Shown here: positions 33,132-40,327 of the stretch, piece by piece
Numbering within the stretch: the first letter of the stretch is position 1
Layout of the letters: every line of letters begins with the position of its first letter
Assembly: GCA_016235125.1 (NCBI GenBank)
Contig: JACRLZ010000007.1
Location: 124,001-188,000, forward strand
Length of the DNA stretch: 64,000 bases
DNA from: Sphingobacteriales bacterium
GTDB taxonomy: Bacteria > Bacteroidota > Bacteroidia > Chitinophagales > Chitinophagaceae
Reading direction: 5' to 3'
Notes under the pieces: model-generated
The model's database searches: none
Seen by the model: the letters and a program-made list of their open reading frames with translations, nothing else
Told to the model about the DNA's origin: nothing
Position numbers and translations under genes: made by a program

Positions 33132-34388
33132 TTATTCTTCCTGTTTAAAATAAAAAGTAAAGAGATTAAGGGCATTATTGATGAACCAATAGCAGAAGCG
33201 CTGCCAGAATCTTCTTAAAATATTCTGGGATGATAAGTAATTTTCACGGGTTATTTTTTTGCAATGATTGTGTACTATTTCGTCCAGCATTTCTTCTGAG
33301 TGATGGGCTAATGCGGTATTGCTTACATCCAGGTTCAACTCAAGGCTTGCATAGGCGCTGATGTTATTTACATTATAAGAGCCAACCGTCAACCAACTAC
33401 TGTCACATACGGCCATTTTTGCATGCAATACTGTTTCCTGGTATTCATAAATTTCAATCCTGTTTTTCAAGAGCCAGTCATAAAGGTATCTTTCAGCATG
33501 TTTTGCCATCATTACATCTGATGTGCCGGCGAGGATCACTTTTAGCTTTACGCCTCTTTTTGAAGCCAATGCCAGTTTTTTTCTGAATAATCTTCCCGGC
33601 AGAAAGTAACTGCACATGATGGTTATCTGTTGCTCAGCCTTTGCAAACATTTCCAGGTAGGTTCTCCACACTTCATTTTTTCTTTTTACCCAGTCATTTC
33701 TTCTTACTCTTACCTGCATTTGTTCATCAGCAGGAATTTGCTGACAATATTTATCAACTTCATTCCAACTGATATGGGGATATCTCTCTTTTTCACCCCA
33801 CAGATTACGGCAATCATTATATAATGCAAATGAAGCTTCTCCTTCACAGTACAGCGCCATATCAAGCCAGGCAGGTTCACCGGGCATATCATTATAGCGG
33901 TTGCACACATTGATCCCGCCCACTAATGAATACAGTCCGTCTGCCACAACCACTTTATGATGCAGTCTGCGACCGAAATAAAAATGCTTGCTACGGAATA
34001 GCGGTTCGAAGCGTTTTACTCTTACCCCCGCATCTCTCATATCCCTTATACAATGCCGGGGCAATCGCTGGGAAGCATAGCCATCCAGATGAAGAAACAC
34101 CTGCACCCCCCGGCTTGAAGCTGTCTTTAATGCATCCATGACCATCTTCCCGGTTTCATCTTCTAAAAAAATGTAAAACTGCAGGTGGATGGAGATGGTA
34201 GCATTCTCAATCAGCTTTTTCAGCAGACTGAAGTATTCGCTTCCTCCCTTTACAAGGCTGACCCGGTTACGGAAAGTATAGCCTGATCTTTTTATTGATT
34301 TATGGCCCGACATGCATTTATCAAAGCTATTTTTTTTATTTCTTAGCCGGTAATGAGGTTTATCAACCTGTGTTTTGAGTAATCTCAT
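33132..34388 (-). CDS. phospholipase D-family protein (cardiolipin synthase-like)
   Basis: A 418-aa protein with two HKD catalytic motifs: LHHKVVVADGLYSLVGG (about 150) and VLHAKMAVCDSSWLTVG (about 340), each followed by an N-x(2)-N-type pocket. There are no N-terminal membrane helices, so it is closer to ClsB/YbhO-type (about 413 aa) than to ClsA. It probably condenses phosphatidylglycerol into cardiolipin at the inner membrane. Convergent with the YdjM-like gene, 14 bases apart. Confidence 0.88.
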   Translation of the reverse strand: MRLLKTQVDKPHYRLRNKKNSFDKCMSGHKSIKRSGYTFRNRVSLVKGGSEYFSLLKKLIENATISIHLQFYIFLEDETGKMVMDALKTASSRGVQVFLHLDGYASQRLPRHCIRDMRDAGVRVKRFEPLFRSKHFYFGRRLHHKVVVADGLYSLVGGINVCNRYNDMPGEPAWLDMALYCEGEASFALYNDCRNLWGEKERYPHISWNEVDKYCQQIPADEQMQVRVRRNDWVKRKNEVWRTYLEMFAKAEQQITIMCSYFLPGRLFRKKLALASKRGVKLKVILAGTSDVMMAKHAERYLYDWLLKNRIEIYEYQETVLHAKMAVCDSSWLTVGSYNVNNISAYASLELNLDVSNTALAHHSEEMLDEIVHNHCKKITRENYLSSQNILRRFWQRFCYWFINNALNLFTFYFKQEE

Positions 34389-34438
34389 TCGGACTGGCCC
34401 GTTACACAGCTATCTTTAGCATAAGAAAACGCTGAAAT

Positions 34439-34921
34439 ATGAAAAAGATAAGACCACCTGAGGCAAACACCGGCATCTGGATTGACCAGGAAACAGCCTA
34501 TATCATCCGGCATAAGGGTGCTGAAACGATAATGATGAAAATAAAATCCGGGGTAGAATCAAGAATACGGATCGCAGGTGAGGGCAAGAATTTTACCCGT
34601 TTTGGCGAAACCTATGTGAATGATGAAGAAAAGAAACAAAGAAGGCAGCAGCAGCAAAGACTGAGATATTTTAAGGAGGTTATCAGGGAAGTGGAGCATG
34701 ATGATTTTCTTTACCTGTTTGGCCCGGGAAAAGGGAAAGAAGAATTGAATAATGCAATTGAGAAATTAGATAAAGCCTGGCCAAAAGTTATTTCGATTGA
34801 AACGACTGACCGGATGACCCAAAATCAGATGAAAGAAAAAGTAATGGATTTTTTCAGCAGCAAAAATTTCAGGGACAAAAGAAGATCATATCGCCGTCAA
34901 TTAAAAGCAGCAACGGCATAA
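34439..34921 (+). CDS. eRF1/BaeRF-like domain protein (tentative)
   Basis: A 160-aa soluble protein. The opening GIWIDQETAYIIRHKG (about 12-27) resembles the VWIDHxxAxIF strand of the bacterial eRF1-domain-3-like (BaeRF) proteins, and FLYLFGPGKGKEELNNAIEK (about 90-110) could be its nucleotide/peptide loop region. The charged segment about 65-80 is Gln/Arg rich. Those proteins are proposed to act in ribosome rescue or hibernation. Identity is tentative. A near-consensus TATCTTTA box lies at 34411-34418 before the start. Confidence 0.5.
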   Translation: MKKIRPPEANTGIWIDQETAYIIRHKGAETIMMKIKSGVESRIRIAGEGKNFTRFGETYVNDEEKKQRRQQQQRLRYFKEVIREVEHDDFLYLFGPGKGKEELNNAIEKLDKAWPKVISIETTDRMTQNQMKEKVMDFFSSKNFRDKRRSYRRQLKAATA

Positions 34922-34934
34922 GTTGTATTGGAAT

Positions 34935-35954
34935 TTATTTTATCCGTGCTTTTTGCAATTCGTCTTTTCCCAGTCTTTTTTCGGGAGGAATATATTTTAA
35001 TCCAAAGAGGGAATAGATATCTTCTTCCGTCTTTCCTGCAAGCCGTTTTCCTGTTTTTACATCAAATACCCCATATTCATTTATTTTCCATCCTCTTTGT
35101 TTGGCAATGGTCCTGAGCTGAATATTGTGTTCTTTACTACCTGTAAGATAGAACAAGGCCGCTCCAAACTCATGCTCATGCACGATGCGGATATCCACCT
35201 GTACATCATTTTTCAGAATTATACTTGCCTTTGTTTGTCCTGCTGCCAGTATTTTTTTTACCTGTGGTAAATGGGTAATGACATGGATGATTTTTTTCCA
35301 GTGCTTGTGTTCTGCTGTAATGACAATGTCAATATCCCCAATGGTTTCTTTACGGCGGCGCAGGCTGCCTGCCAAAACAGATTGCTGCACCTCTGGAATT
35401 TTTTTTATTTCTCCAAGAATACCATTACCAATTCTATCAGCTCTTTCAAGAGGGATTCTTTTCTTCGTTGATTCAAGCTTCAATACTTTTTTCAGATTTT
35501 CAATTTTCTTGTGGGCAAAACCTTTTACATTTTTCAGTCTGCCGGCTGCCAGGGCAGCCACCAGTTCTTCTTTTGTAGAAATACCCAGTTTATCATGTAA
35601 CAACCGGATGGTGGCAGGGCCTATGCTTTCTATGTTCATTAATTCAAGCAGTGAAAAAGGAACTTGCTTTTTTAGTTTTTCAAAGGTGTTTATTTTACCG
35701 GTTTGCAGGTATTCAATAATTTTTTCGGCGATGCTTTCTCCCACACCTTTCAACTCATCCAGCTTTTTAATATCCGGGGCCAATGTGTCAACAGGCTCCT
35801 GCATATTGCTGAGTGTCCGGGATGCAGTTTCATAGGCCAAGGCCCTGAACCTTTCATCAGCCCCGAGATACCGGTAACAATCTGCCATCTGGTGGAAAAT
35901 GACAGCCAACTCTTTATTGTGATTTAAGGATGCCTTTATCCTGGTCATTACCAA
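34935..35954 (-). CDS. family X DNA polymerase without PHP domain
   Basis: A 339-aa protein with the N-terminal half of bacterial PolX: an 8-kDa-like helical region and helix-hairpin-helix segments (LKGVGESIAEKIIEYL about 70, NIESIGPATIRLLHDKLG about 110), then the polymerase core with the nucleotidyl-transfer Asp pair in ETIGDIDIVITA (about 210), GSLRRRKETIGD and VQVDIRIVHEHEFG. Bacterial PolX is normally about 570 aa with a C-terminal PHP 3'-5' exonuclease; here the frame stops at the end of the polymerase part with a basic tail. It may be a gap-filling polymerase without proofreading. Full ORF, no frameshift seen downstream. Confidence 0.85.
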   Translation of the reverse strand: MVMTRIKASLNHNKELAVIFHQMADCYRYLGADERFRALAYETASRTLSNMQEPVDTLAPDIKKLDELKGVGESIAEKIIEYLQTGKINTFEKLKKQVPFSLLELMNIESIGPATIRLLHDKLGISTKEELVAALAAGRLKNVKGFAHKKIENLKKVLKLESTKKRIPLERADRIGNGILGEIKKIPEVQQSVLAGSLRRRKETIGDIDIVITAEHKHWKKIIHVITHLPQVKKILAAGQTKASIILKNDVQVDIRIVHEHEFGAALFYLTGSKEHNIQLRTIAKQRGWKINEYGVFDVKTGKRLAGKTEEDIYSLFGLKYIPPEKRLGKDELQKARIK

Positions 35955-36065
35955 TACAAGTTAACACAAGGAAGAATCAGAAAATCTGATGCCTGTCAGT
36001 AAAAGGAAAGATATTGGTTAAGTCTTCAAACCGAAACACTGTTTTAAACTAAATTGTAGCTGAAA

Positions 36066-36635
36066 ATGAAAAGACTGCTGAAAAATCCTTCTGCATCCCA
36101 CAGCATGTATTTTATTGCAATTCTTTGCCCCCCGGCAACAGATGAAAAGATATTTCAGTGCAAGCAATGGATGAAAGAACAATTTGGGTGTACGGTTGCA
36201 TTAAAATCGCCGGCTCATATCACTTTGCTGCCGCCTTTCTGGCTCGAAGAAGAAAGAGAGGGTGGCCTGATAGCAACATTCCAACACTTCAGGCCTGATC
36301 TGCAGGAAATAATTATTAACCTTTCCGGCTTCTCACATTTTAGCAAAAGGGTATTATATGTTGGCGTGATGGCAAACCCGGCACTGGAAGAAATAAAGCT
36401 TCAAACAGAAAACTATTTTTCAGAAAACTTCCCCGGGACGATCAAAAAGGAAAACCGGCCTTTTCACCCGCATGTTACCATTGCTACCCGTGACATGAGG
36501 CCCTCTGATTTTGATAAAGCGTTTATACATTTTTCCAGAAAAGGTTTCGCTGAGCAATTTCAGGCAAAAACTATTTCTCTACTGAAGCTAAGTACAGGCA
36601 GGTGGAATGTTATCACAGAACAAATCTGGTGCTAA
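36066..36635 (+). CDS. 2'-5' RNA ligase (LigT)-like 2H phosphoesterase
   Basis: A 189-aa protein with the two HxT/S motifs of the 2H phosphoesterase fold: AHITLLPPFW (about 57) and HPHVTIATRDM (about 140). The spacing and the HITLLPPF style fit the YjcG/LigT-related branch. Such enzymes hydrolyse or form cyclic 2',3' or 2'-5' phosphodiesters on RNA or small nucleotides. The 3' end overlaps the convergent small ORF by 4 bases. Confidence 0.85.
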   Translation: MKRLLKNPSASHSMYFIAILCPPATDEKIFQCKQWMKEQFGCTVALKSPAHITLLPPFWLEEEREGGLIATFQHFRPDLQEIIINLSGFSHFSKRVLYVGVMANPALEEIKLQTENYFSENFPGTIKKENRPFHPHVTIATRDMRPSDFDKAFIHFSRKGFAEQFQAKTISLLKLSTGRWNVITEQIWC

Positions 36636-36850
36636 TTTTCAGTGTTAGGTCCATTTACCGGTGGATTGTTTTGCATAACGGGAATAGTTACCAAAAACTC
36701 AGGAGGCGTTTTGCATTTCCGGATCAGATCCCTGTGTTTAATTTTCAGATTTCTTTTAAACTGGCCTACATATCCGGGTTTGGGTACTCTTGAGCTTTCA
36801 AGGGGTATGGCTTCTATGAGGTCATTGCCGATATACATCATTAATTGCAT
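36632..36850 (-). CDS. small conserved-looking hypothetical protein
   Basis: A 72-aa soluble protein from the Met at 36850 (MQLMMYIGNDLIEAIPLESS). It has balanced residue use and no other-frame gene over most of its length, so it is probably real. Motifs: YIGNDLIEAIPL, RVPKPGYVGQFKRNLKIKH and PPEFLV. I recall similar short proteins in Chitinophagaceae but know no function. It is downstream of nothing obvious; the terminator of tRNA-Leu lies 130 bases upstream. Confidence 0.55.
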   Translation of the reverse strand: MQLMMYIGNDLIEAIPLESSRVPKPGYVGQFKRNLKIKHRDLIRKCKTPPEFLVTIPVMQNNPPVNGPNTEN

Positions 36851-36980
36851 GGTAACTGGTATTTGCTTATACAAAGCAAGTTCATTTCTGATTGGGGGTC
36901 AATATCAGAAGTACTCAATTTTTGGAGGTAGAATTACGAAATCAGAATTGCGGTTTTGCAAGTGAGGTTGCTAAAAAGTG

Positions 36981-37006
36981 AAAACCCCATCAACTGATGA
37001 GGTTTT
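36981..37006 (-). terminator. terminator of the tRNA-Leu transcript
   Basis: On the minus strand AAAACCTCATCA pairs with TGATGGGGTTTT (one G-U pair), directly after the tRNA 3' end at 37008 and ending in a T run. Confidence 0.75.
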
Positions 37007-37007
37007 G

Positions 37008-37091
37008 TGCCCGAGACCGGAATCGAACCAGCACATCCTTGCGGACGGCAGATTTTGAGTCTGCTGCGTCTACCAATTTCGCCACTCGGGC
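37008..37091 (-). tRNA. tRNA-Leu (anticodon CAA)
   Basis: On the minus strand the cloverleaf is complete: acceptor GCCCGAG (37091-37085) pairs with CTCGGGC (37015-37009) with discriminator A; D-loop AAATTGGTAGA; anticodon stem-loop GCAGA-CTCAAAA-TCTGC giving anticodon CAA (codon UUG); a long class II variable arm CGTCCGCAAGGATGTG; and a TTCGATT T-loop. CCA is not encoded. A 5' fragment of the same gene is duplicated 250 bases upstream, on the other side of a GIY-YIG gene. Confidence 0.95.
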
Positions 37092-37093
37092 AA

Positions 37094-37330
37094 TTATTTT
37101 ATTGATTTTAAGAACTCTTTACCCACTCCGCTTTTTAAGTACTTTTCTCTTGCTCTTGCTTCTATCCTGGTTTCAAATCTCTCTTTAAAAAATAACTCAA
37201 AAGGTTTATAGGCGGCAGTTGATCTGTTTTCACCTTTGTTATGTTCATTTAAACGCCTTTCTATATTGTTAGTAAAACCAACATAAATATAATTTCTTGA
37301 AAGACTTCTTATTGCATACACATAATACAT
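37094..37330 (-). CDS. GIY-YIG domain mini-nuclease inserted at tRNA-Leu
   Basis: A 78-aa single GIY-YIG domain (UvrC-N/homing-type): YVYAIRSLSRNYIYVGFTNN has the two-strand GIY/YIG analogues (VYA and YVG), with the conserved Arg in NIERRLNEHNKG and the Glu in RIEARAREKYLKSG. Its stop codon ends two bases before the tRNA-Leu 5' end, so the tRNA would be processed out of a shared transcript. Immediately upstream of its start lies a duplicated tRNA-Leu 5' fragment. This flanking suggests that the gene entered the tRNA locus as a small mobile unit. Confidence 0.88.
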   Translation of the reverse strand: MYYVYAIRSLSRNYIYVGFTNNIERRLNEHNKGENRSTAAYKPFELFFKERFETRIEARAREKYLKSGVGKEFLKSIK

Positions 37331-37339
37331 AAAGAACTT

Positions 37340-37385
37340 GCGTTTACCAATCCTGCCTGCCGGCAGGCAGGTTCGCCACTCGGGC
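37340..37385 (-). pseudogene. tRNA-Leu 5' fragment split by a 20-bp palindrome
   Basis: Read on the minus strand: GCCCGAGTGGCGAA, then CCTGCCTGCCGGCAGGCAGG (37352-37371), then ATTGGTAAACGC. Without the palindrome the rest matches the first 27 or so bases of tRNA-Leu with one base change (GTAGACGC to GTAAACGC). The remaining tRNA is absent here; the intact copy lies on the other side of the GIY-YIG gene. Confidence 0.85.
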
Positions 37386-37405
37386 TTTTTATACGGGCTG
37401 CAATA

Positions 37406-37912
37406 TTAAGCCATTCCATTTAATTGCTGCCGGATACGATCCAGATATTTTTTCTTATAATAATACTCCTTCACTTGCAGCAATTCTTCTTTGGAAGTAA
37501 TGCCTTCCTGATAGCCCTCCACAATTTTTTTAACAGGTTCATATATTGAAGATTGAATATTGTCAATTGAATGTTGAATATTTTCTTTAACGCTTTCATC
37601 TCCGTCCATCAGTTGTTCGTTCAGTTCCAGCACTTCCAGTAAAAAATCAGGCGGTAACTCATATTTTTCCTCTTCCCGGAGCAGACCTTTTAACTGCAGC
37701 ACATACTTTATCGTTTCATCGGGGTTCTGAAAAGTCTTAAATGCTTTGTTCAATAAAGCAGATTTTTCAAGAGCTTCTGCTTTCTCCTTTTCCGGGTTAT
37801 TGATAAAGAAATCCGGATGAAATTTCCTGCTCAGTTCAAAATATTTTTCTGGCAGCCGGGTTTTATCCACCTTTAGCTGAACCGGTATTTCAAATAAGTC
37901 AAAATAATTCAT
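37406..37912 (-). CDS. hscB: Fe-S cluster co-chaperone HscB
   Basis: A 168-aa J-domain protein that delivers the IscU scaffold to HscA. N-terminal J domain MNYFDLFEIPVQLKVD...KFHPDFF with the HPD motif (about 31-33), then the three-helix C-terminal domain with LPPDFLLEVLELNEQLMD typical of HscB. Between about 115 and 140 there is an Asn/Ile/Gln/Ser run (ENIQHSIDNIQSSIYE) encoded by ATTGAA-type repeated sequence; it looks like a small in-frame insertion. The sigma factor gene is divergent. Confidence 0.88.
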   Translation of the reverse strand: MNYFDLFEIPVQLKVDKTRLPEKYFELSRKFHPDFFINNPEKEKAEALEKSALLNKAFKTFQNPDETIKYVLQLKGLLREEEKYELPPDFLLEVLELNEQLMDGDESVKENIQHSIDNIQSSIYEPVKKIVEGYQEGITSKEELLQVKEYYYKKKYLDRIRQQLNGMA

Positions 37913-38005
37913 AACCGCTTGTGTATGCTCATCTTTTTCTTAAAAAATAATCCTTAGTTTGGGTTACAAAACAGGATCTTAAACTTACAAATCTACGAAT
38001 TAAGC

Positions 38006-38611
38006 ATGGAGGCAATCAGGAACTTCCCGGATTCGGAACTGGTGGCCAACCTCCGCTCCGGGCAAAGAATGGATGATTCGGTCAAAGCTATTTACAGGAG
38101 CCATTTCGACAGCCTTAGCTGGTATGTGCTGAACAACAGCGGCAGCAGGGAGGATGCCGAAGATGTGTTCCAGGAAGTGGTGGTGAATTTTATTGACCTT
38201 GTGCAAAAAGATAAATTCAGGGGAGAATCAACTGTCAAAACATTTCTATTCTCACTTAACCGGCACATATGGCTCAATGAATTAAAAAGAAGAGGCAGGG
38301 CTTTGGCGAGAGAAGAAAAATTTGAGAAAGGACAGGAAAGAATAGAAGCCGATACCGGTCATGTGATTGCGGACAGAGAGGCCAGAAAGCAGGTGATGAA
38401 AGTGGTGGAAGAGCTTGGCGAAACATGTAAAAAGATTTTATTGCTTTTTTATTATGAGAATCTGTCAATGAAAGATATACTGGAAACACTGCATTATGAA
38501 AACGAACAGGTGGTACGGAATAAAAAATATAAATGCCTGAAACAACTGGAACAGATGTTTAATGAAAAACCATATTTGAAACAAACCCTGAAAAACTTAT
38601 TACATGAATAA
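38006..38611 (+). CDS. ECF-type RNA polymerase sigma factor
   Basis: A 201-aa sigma-70 family protein: region 2 about 25-95 (YVLNNSGSREDAEDVFQEV, STVKTFLFSLNRHIWLNELKRRGR) and region 4 about 130-190 (ETCKKILLLFYYENLSMKDIL). The pattern fits Bacteroidota ECF sigma factors. Its stop codon overlaps the start of the next gene by 8 bases, so it is translated together with its likely anti-sigma factor. Confidence 0.9.
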   Translation: MEAIRNFPDSELVANLRSGQRMDDSVKAIYRSHFDSLSWYVLNNSGSREDAEDVFQEVVVNFIDLVQKDKFRGESTVKTFLFSLNRHIWLNELKRRGRALAREEKFEKGQERIEADTGHVIADREARKQVMKVVEELGETCKKILLLFYYENLSMKDILETLHYENEQVVRNKKYKCLKQLEQMFNEKPYLKQTLKNLLHE

Positions 38612-39374
38612 CTCTACTCCTGATATGTCTGAAAAACTGGTTCAATACATTGATGGCGAACTAACAGGCGCTGAAAAAGAAAGCATTGAGCAATCACTTG
38701 CATCTGATAAGGCCTTACAGGATGAATTGCAAAGCCTGAAAGCAACCCGTGAAGCTGTAAGACAGTTTGGATTACAGCAGAAAGTGACAGCCATTCATCA
38801 ACAAATGATGGAAGAAATGACCCAGCCGGTGAAGAAACTCAACTCATCCCGCCGCATTTTCCGCTATAGTATGGCGGTTGCTGCCAGCCTGGTCTTAATT
38901 ATTGGCGGATATATGGGTTTGAAATTCTATACCCTTTCTTCACAAAAAGTTTTTGCATCCAATTATCATTCTTACGAATTAAGCACTTTGAGAGATGGAG
39001 ATACCGCACAGGTTTCCCAGGTTGAAAAAAAATACAGAGAGAAAAATTATAAAGAAGTAACAATCCTTTTTGAAAAGGATGCTGATAATTCAGTAAAGGA
39101 AATCTTTTTAAGCGCCATGTCTTATGTTGAGCTTGGCAACAATACAAAAGCTATTGAAGGATTTAAAAGGGTATTGGCAGTGAACCAGGCAGCCGGTACA
39201 AATGGTATGAATGATGAGGCGGAATATTATCTGGCACTGACCTATATACGCAATGGTGATTATGATTTTGCTTTTGAACTTTTGCGGAAAATTAACGATG
39301 ACAGTCAACATACATATCATGATAAAGTAGGTAATAAATTGATCCGCCAGGTTAAAATGCTGAAATGGCGTTAG
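38604..39374 (+). CDS. anti-sigma-like membrane protein with TPR region
   Basis: A 256-aa protein encoded by the second gene of the sigma operon. The N-terminal 70 residues (DMSEKLVQYIDGELTGAEKESIEQ) match the opening of zinc-less anti-sigma factors, followed by one transmembrane helix (about 90-108) and a C-terminal domain with TPR-like repeats (AMSYVELGNNTKAIEGFKRVL; EAEYYLALTYIRNGDYDFAF). It likely holds the sigma factor at the inner membrane and senses an envelope signal. Followed by a strong terminator. Confidence 0.82.
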   Translation: MNNSTPDMSEKLVQYIDGELTGAEKESIEQSLASDKALQDELQSLKATREAVRQFGLQQKVTAIHQQMMEEMTQPVKKLNSSRRIFRYSMAVAASLVLIIGGYMGLKFYTLSSQKVFASNYHSYELSTLRDGDTAQVSQVEKKYREKNYKEVTILFEKDADNSVKEIFLSAMSYVELGNNTKAIEGFKRVLAVNQAAGTNGMNDEAEYYLALTYIRNGDYDFAFELLRKINDDSQHTYHDKVGNKLIRQVKMLKWR

Positions 39375-39404
39375 TGGTTAAGGAGTGGTTAATGGTGTCC
39401 TCAA

Positions 39405-39436
39405 AATCCCCCGGAGCAATCCGGGGGATTTTTTTG
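39405..39436 (+). terminator. terminator after the sigma/anti-sigma operon
   Basis: AATCCCCCGGA (39405-39415) pairs perfectly with TCCGGGGGATT (39420-39430) across a GCAA loop, followed by T7. Confidence 0.85.
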
Positions 39437-39486
39437 GTTACAAAGACCGCTTCGCTGGTTACAAATAGGAAATAAAAACATAGTTT

Positions 39487-40317
39487 ATGAAAAACATTAT
39501 CCGTATTGCGGGAATTGGTTTAGTTATCACAAGTATTCTATTGTTAGCCTGTCAGAAAGATATAGGCAGTAATACACCTGCAGATCCTGACAAACCACAT
39601 TCCGTTACCATTTATCTTACCGACCATCAAACCCCCATTTTCGACAGTGTGTTCATTGACCTGCAGCAGCTTGAGGTGAAACTGGAGGATGACAGTTTAC
39701 CCAATGGCGGCTGGGTAAATCTTACCATTCGCCCCGGGGTTTATAATATTCTTCGTTTTCGCAATGGGTTAGATACATTATTTGCCACGGGTACACTGCC
39801 CAATGCAAGGATTAAAAAAATAAGGCTGACCCTGGGTACCCGCAATTCCGCCATGCTGAATGGCCAGACTTTTAATTTGCTGGTAAAAGACGAGGACCGC
39901 CAGGTGGTGGCGAATCTTGAAAGTAACAATTTCGAAATCACAACTGCGGGGCAGGTATTATTCTGGATTGACTTTGATGCCGGCAATTCTATCCAGGTCA
40001 ACAACAGTGGTTCCGGTAACAATAACGGCTACAGGCTTAAATCACATATCAAAATATTTACACGGAGCAATTCAGGAAGAATTGAGGGAAGAGTATTGCC
40101 ACGGGCTGCAAATCCAATAGTAAAAGCTATAATAGGTTCGGATACTGCTACCGCTATTCCTGATACGGATGGTGAATTTAAAATTGTCGGATTAAATGCC
40201 GGCACATACAAAGTGCTTTATGATGGGCAAAACGGGTATCTTGATACTACCATTAATAATGTAGTTGTCAGAAACAGGGAAGACACACATTTGCCTTTAA
40301 TTACTTTACACCAGTAA
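39487..40317 (+). CDS. DUF4382 lipoprotein with carboxypeptidase-regulatory-like C terminus
   Basis: A 276-aa lipoprotein (lipobox ILLLAC, Cys22). Residues about 38-165 match DUF4382: HSVTIYLTDHQTPIFDSVFI, a GGWVNLTIRPGVYNIL, and WIDFDAGNSIQV. The C-terminal 75 residues (GRIEGRVLPRAANPIVKAII ... VGLNAGTYKVLY) look like a carboxypeptidase-regulatory-like beta-sandwich. Bacteroidota often encode such outer-surface proteins of unknown role. Convergent with the CHAT gene, with a shared GC palindrome between the coding ends. Confidence 0.85.
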   Translation: MKNIIRIAGIGLVITSILLLACQKDIGSNTPADPDKPHSVTIYLTDHQTPIFDSVFIDLQQLEVKLEDDSLPNGGWVNLTIRPGVYNILRFRNGLDTLFATGTLPNARIKKIRLTLGTRNSAMLNGQTFNLLVKDEDRQVVANLESNNFEITTAGQVLFWIDFDAGNSIQVNNSGSGNNNGYRLKSHIKIFTRSNSGRIEGRVLPRAANPIVKAIIGSDTATAIPDTDGEFKIVGLNAGTYKVLYDGQNGYLDTTINNVVVRNREDTHLPLITLHQ

Positions 40318-40327
40318 TTTTTGCTTG

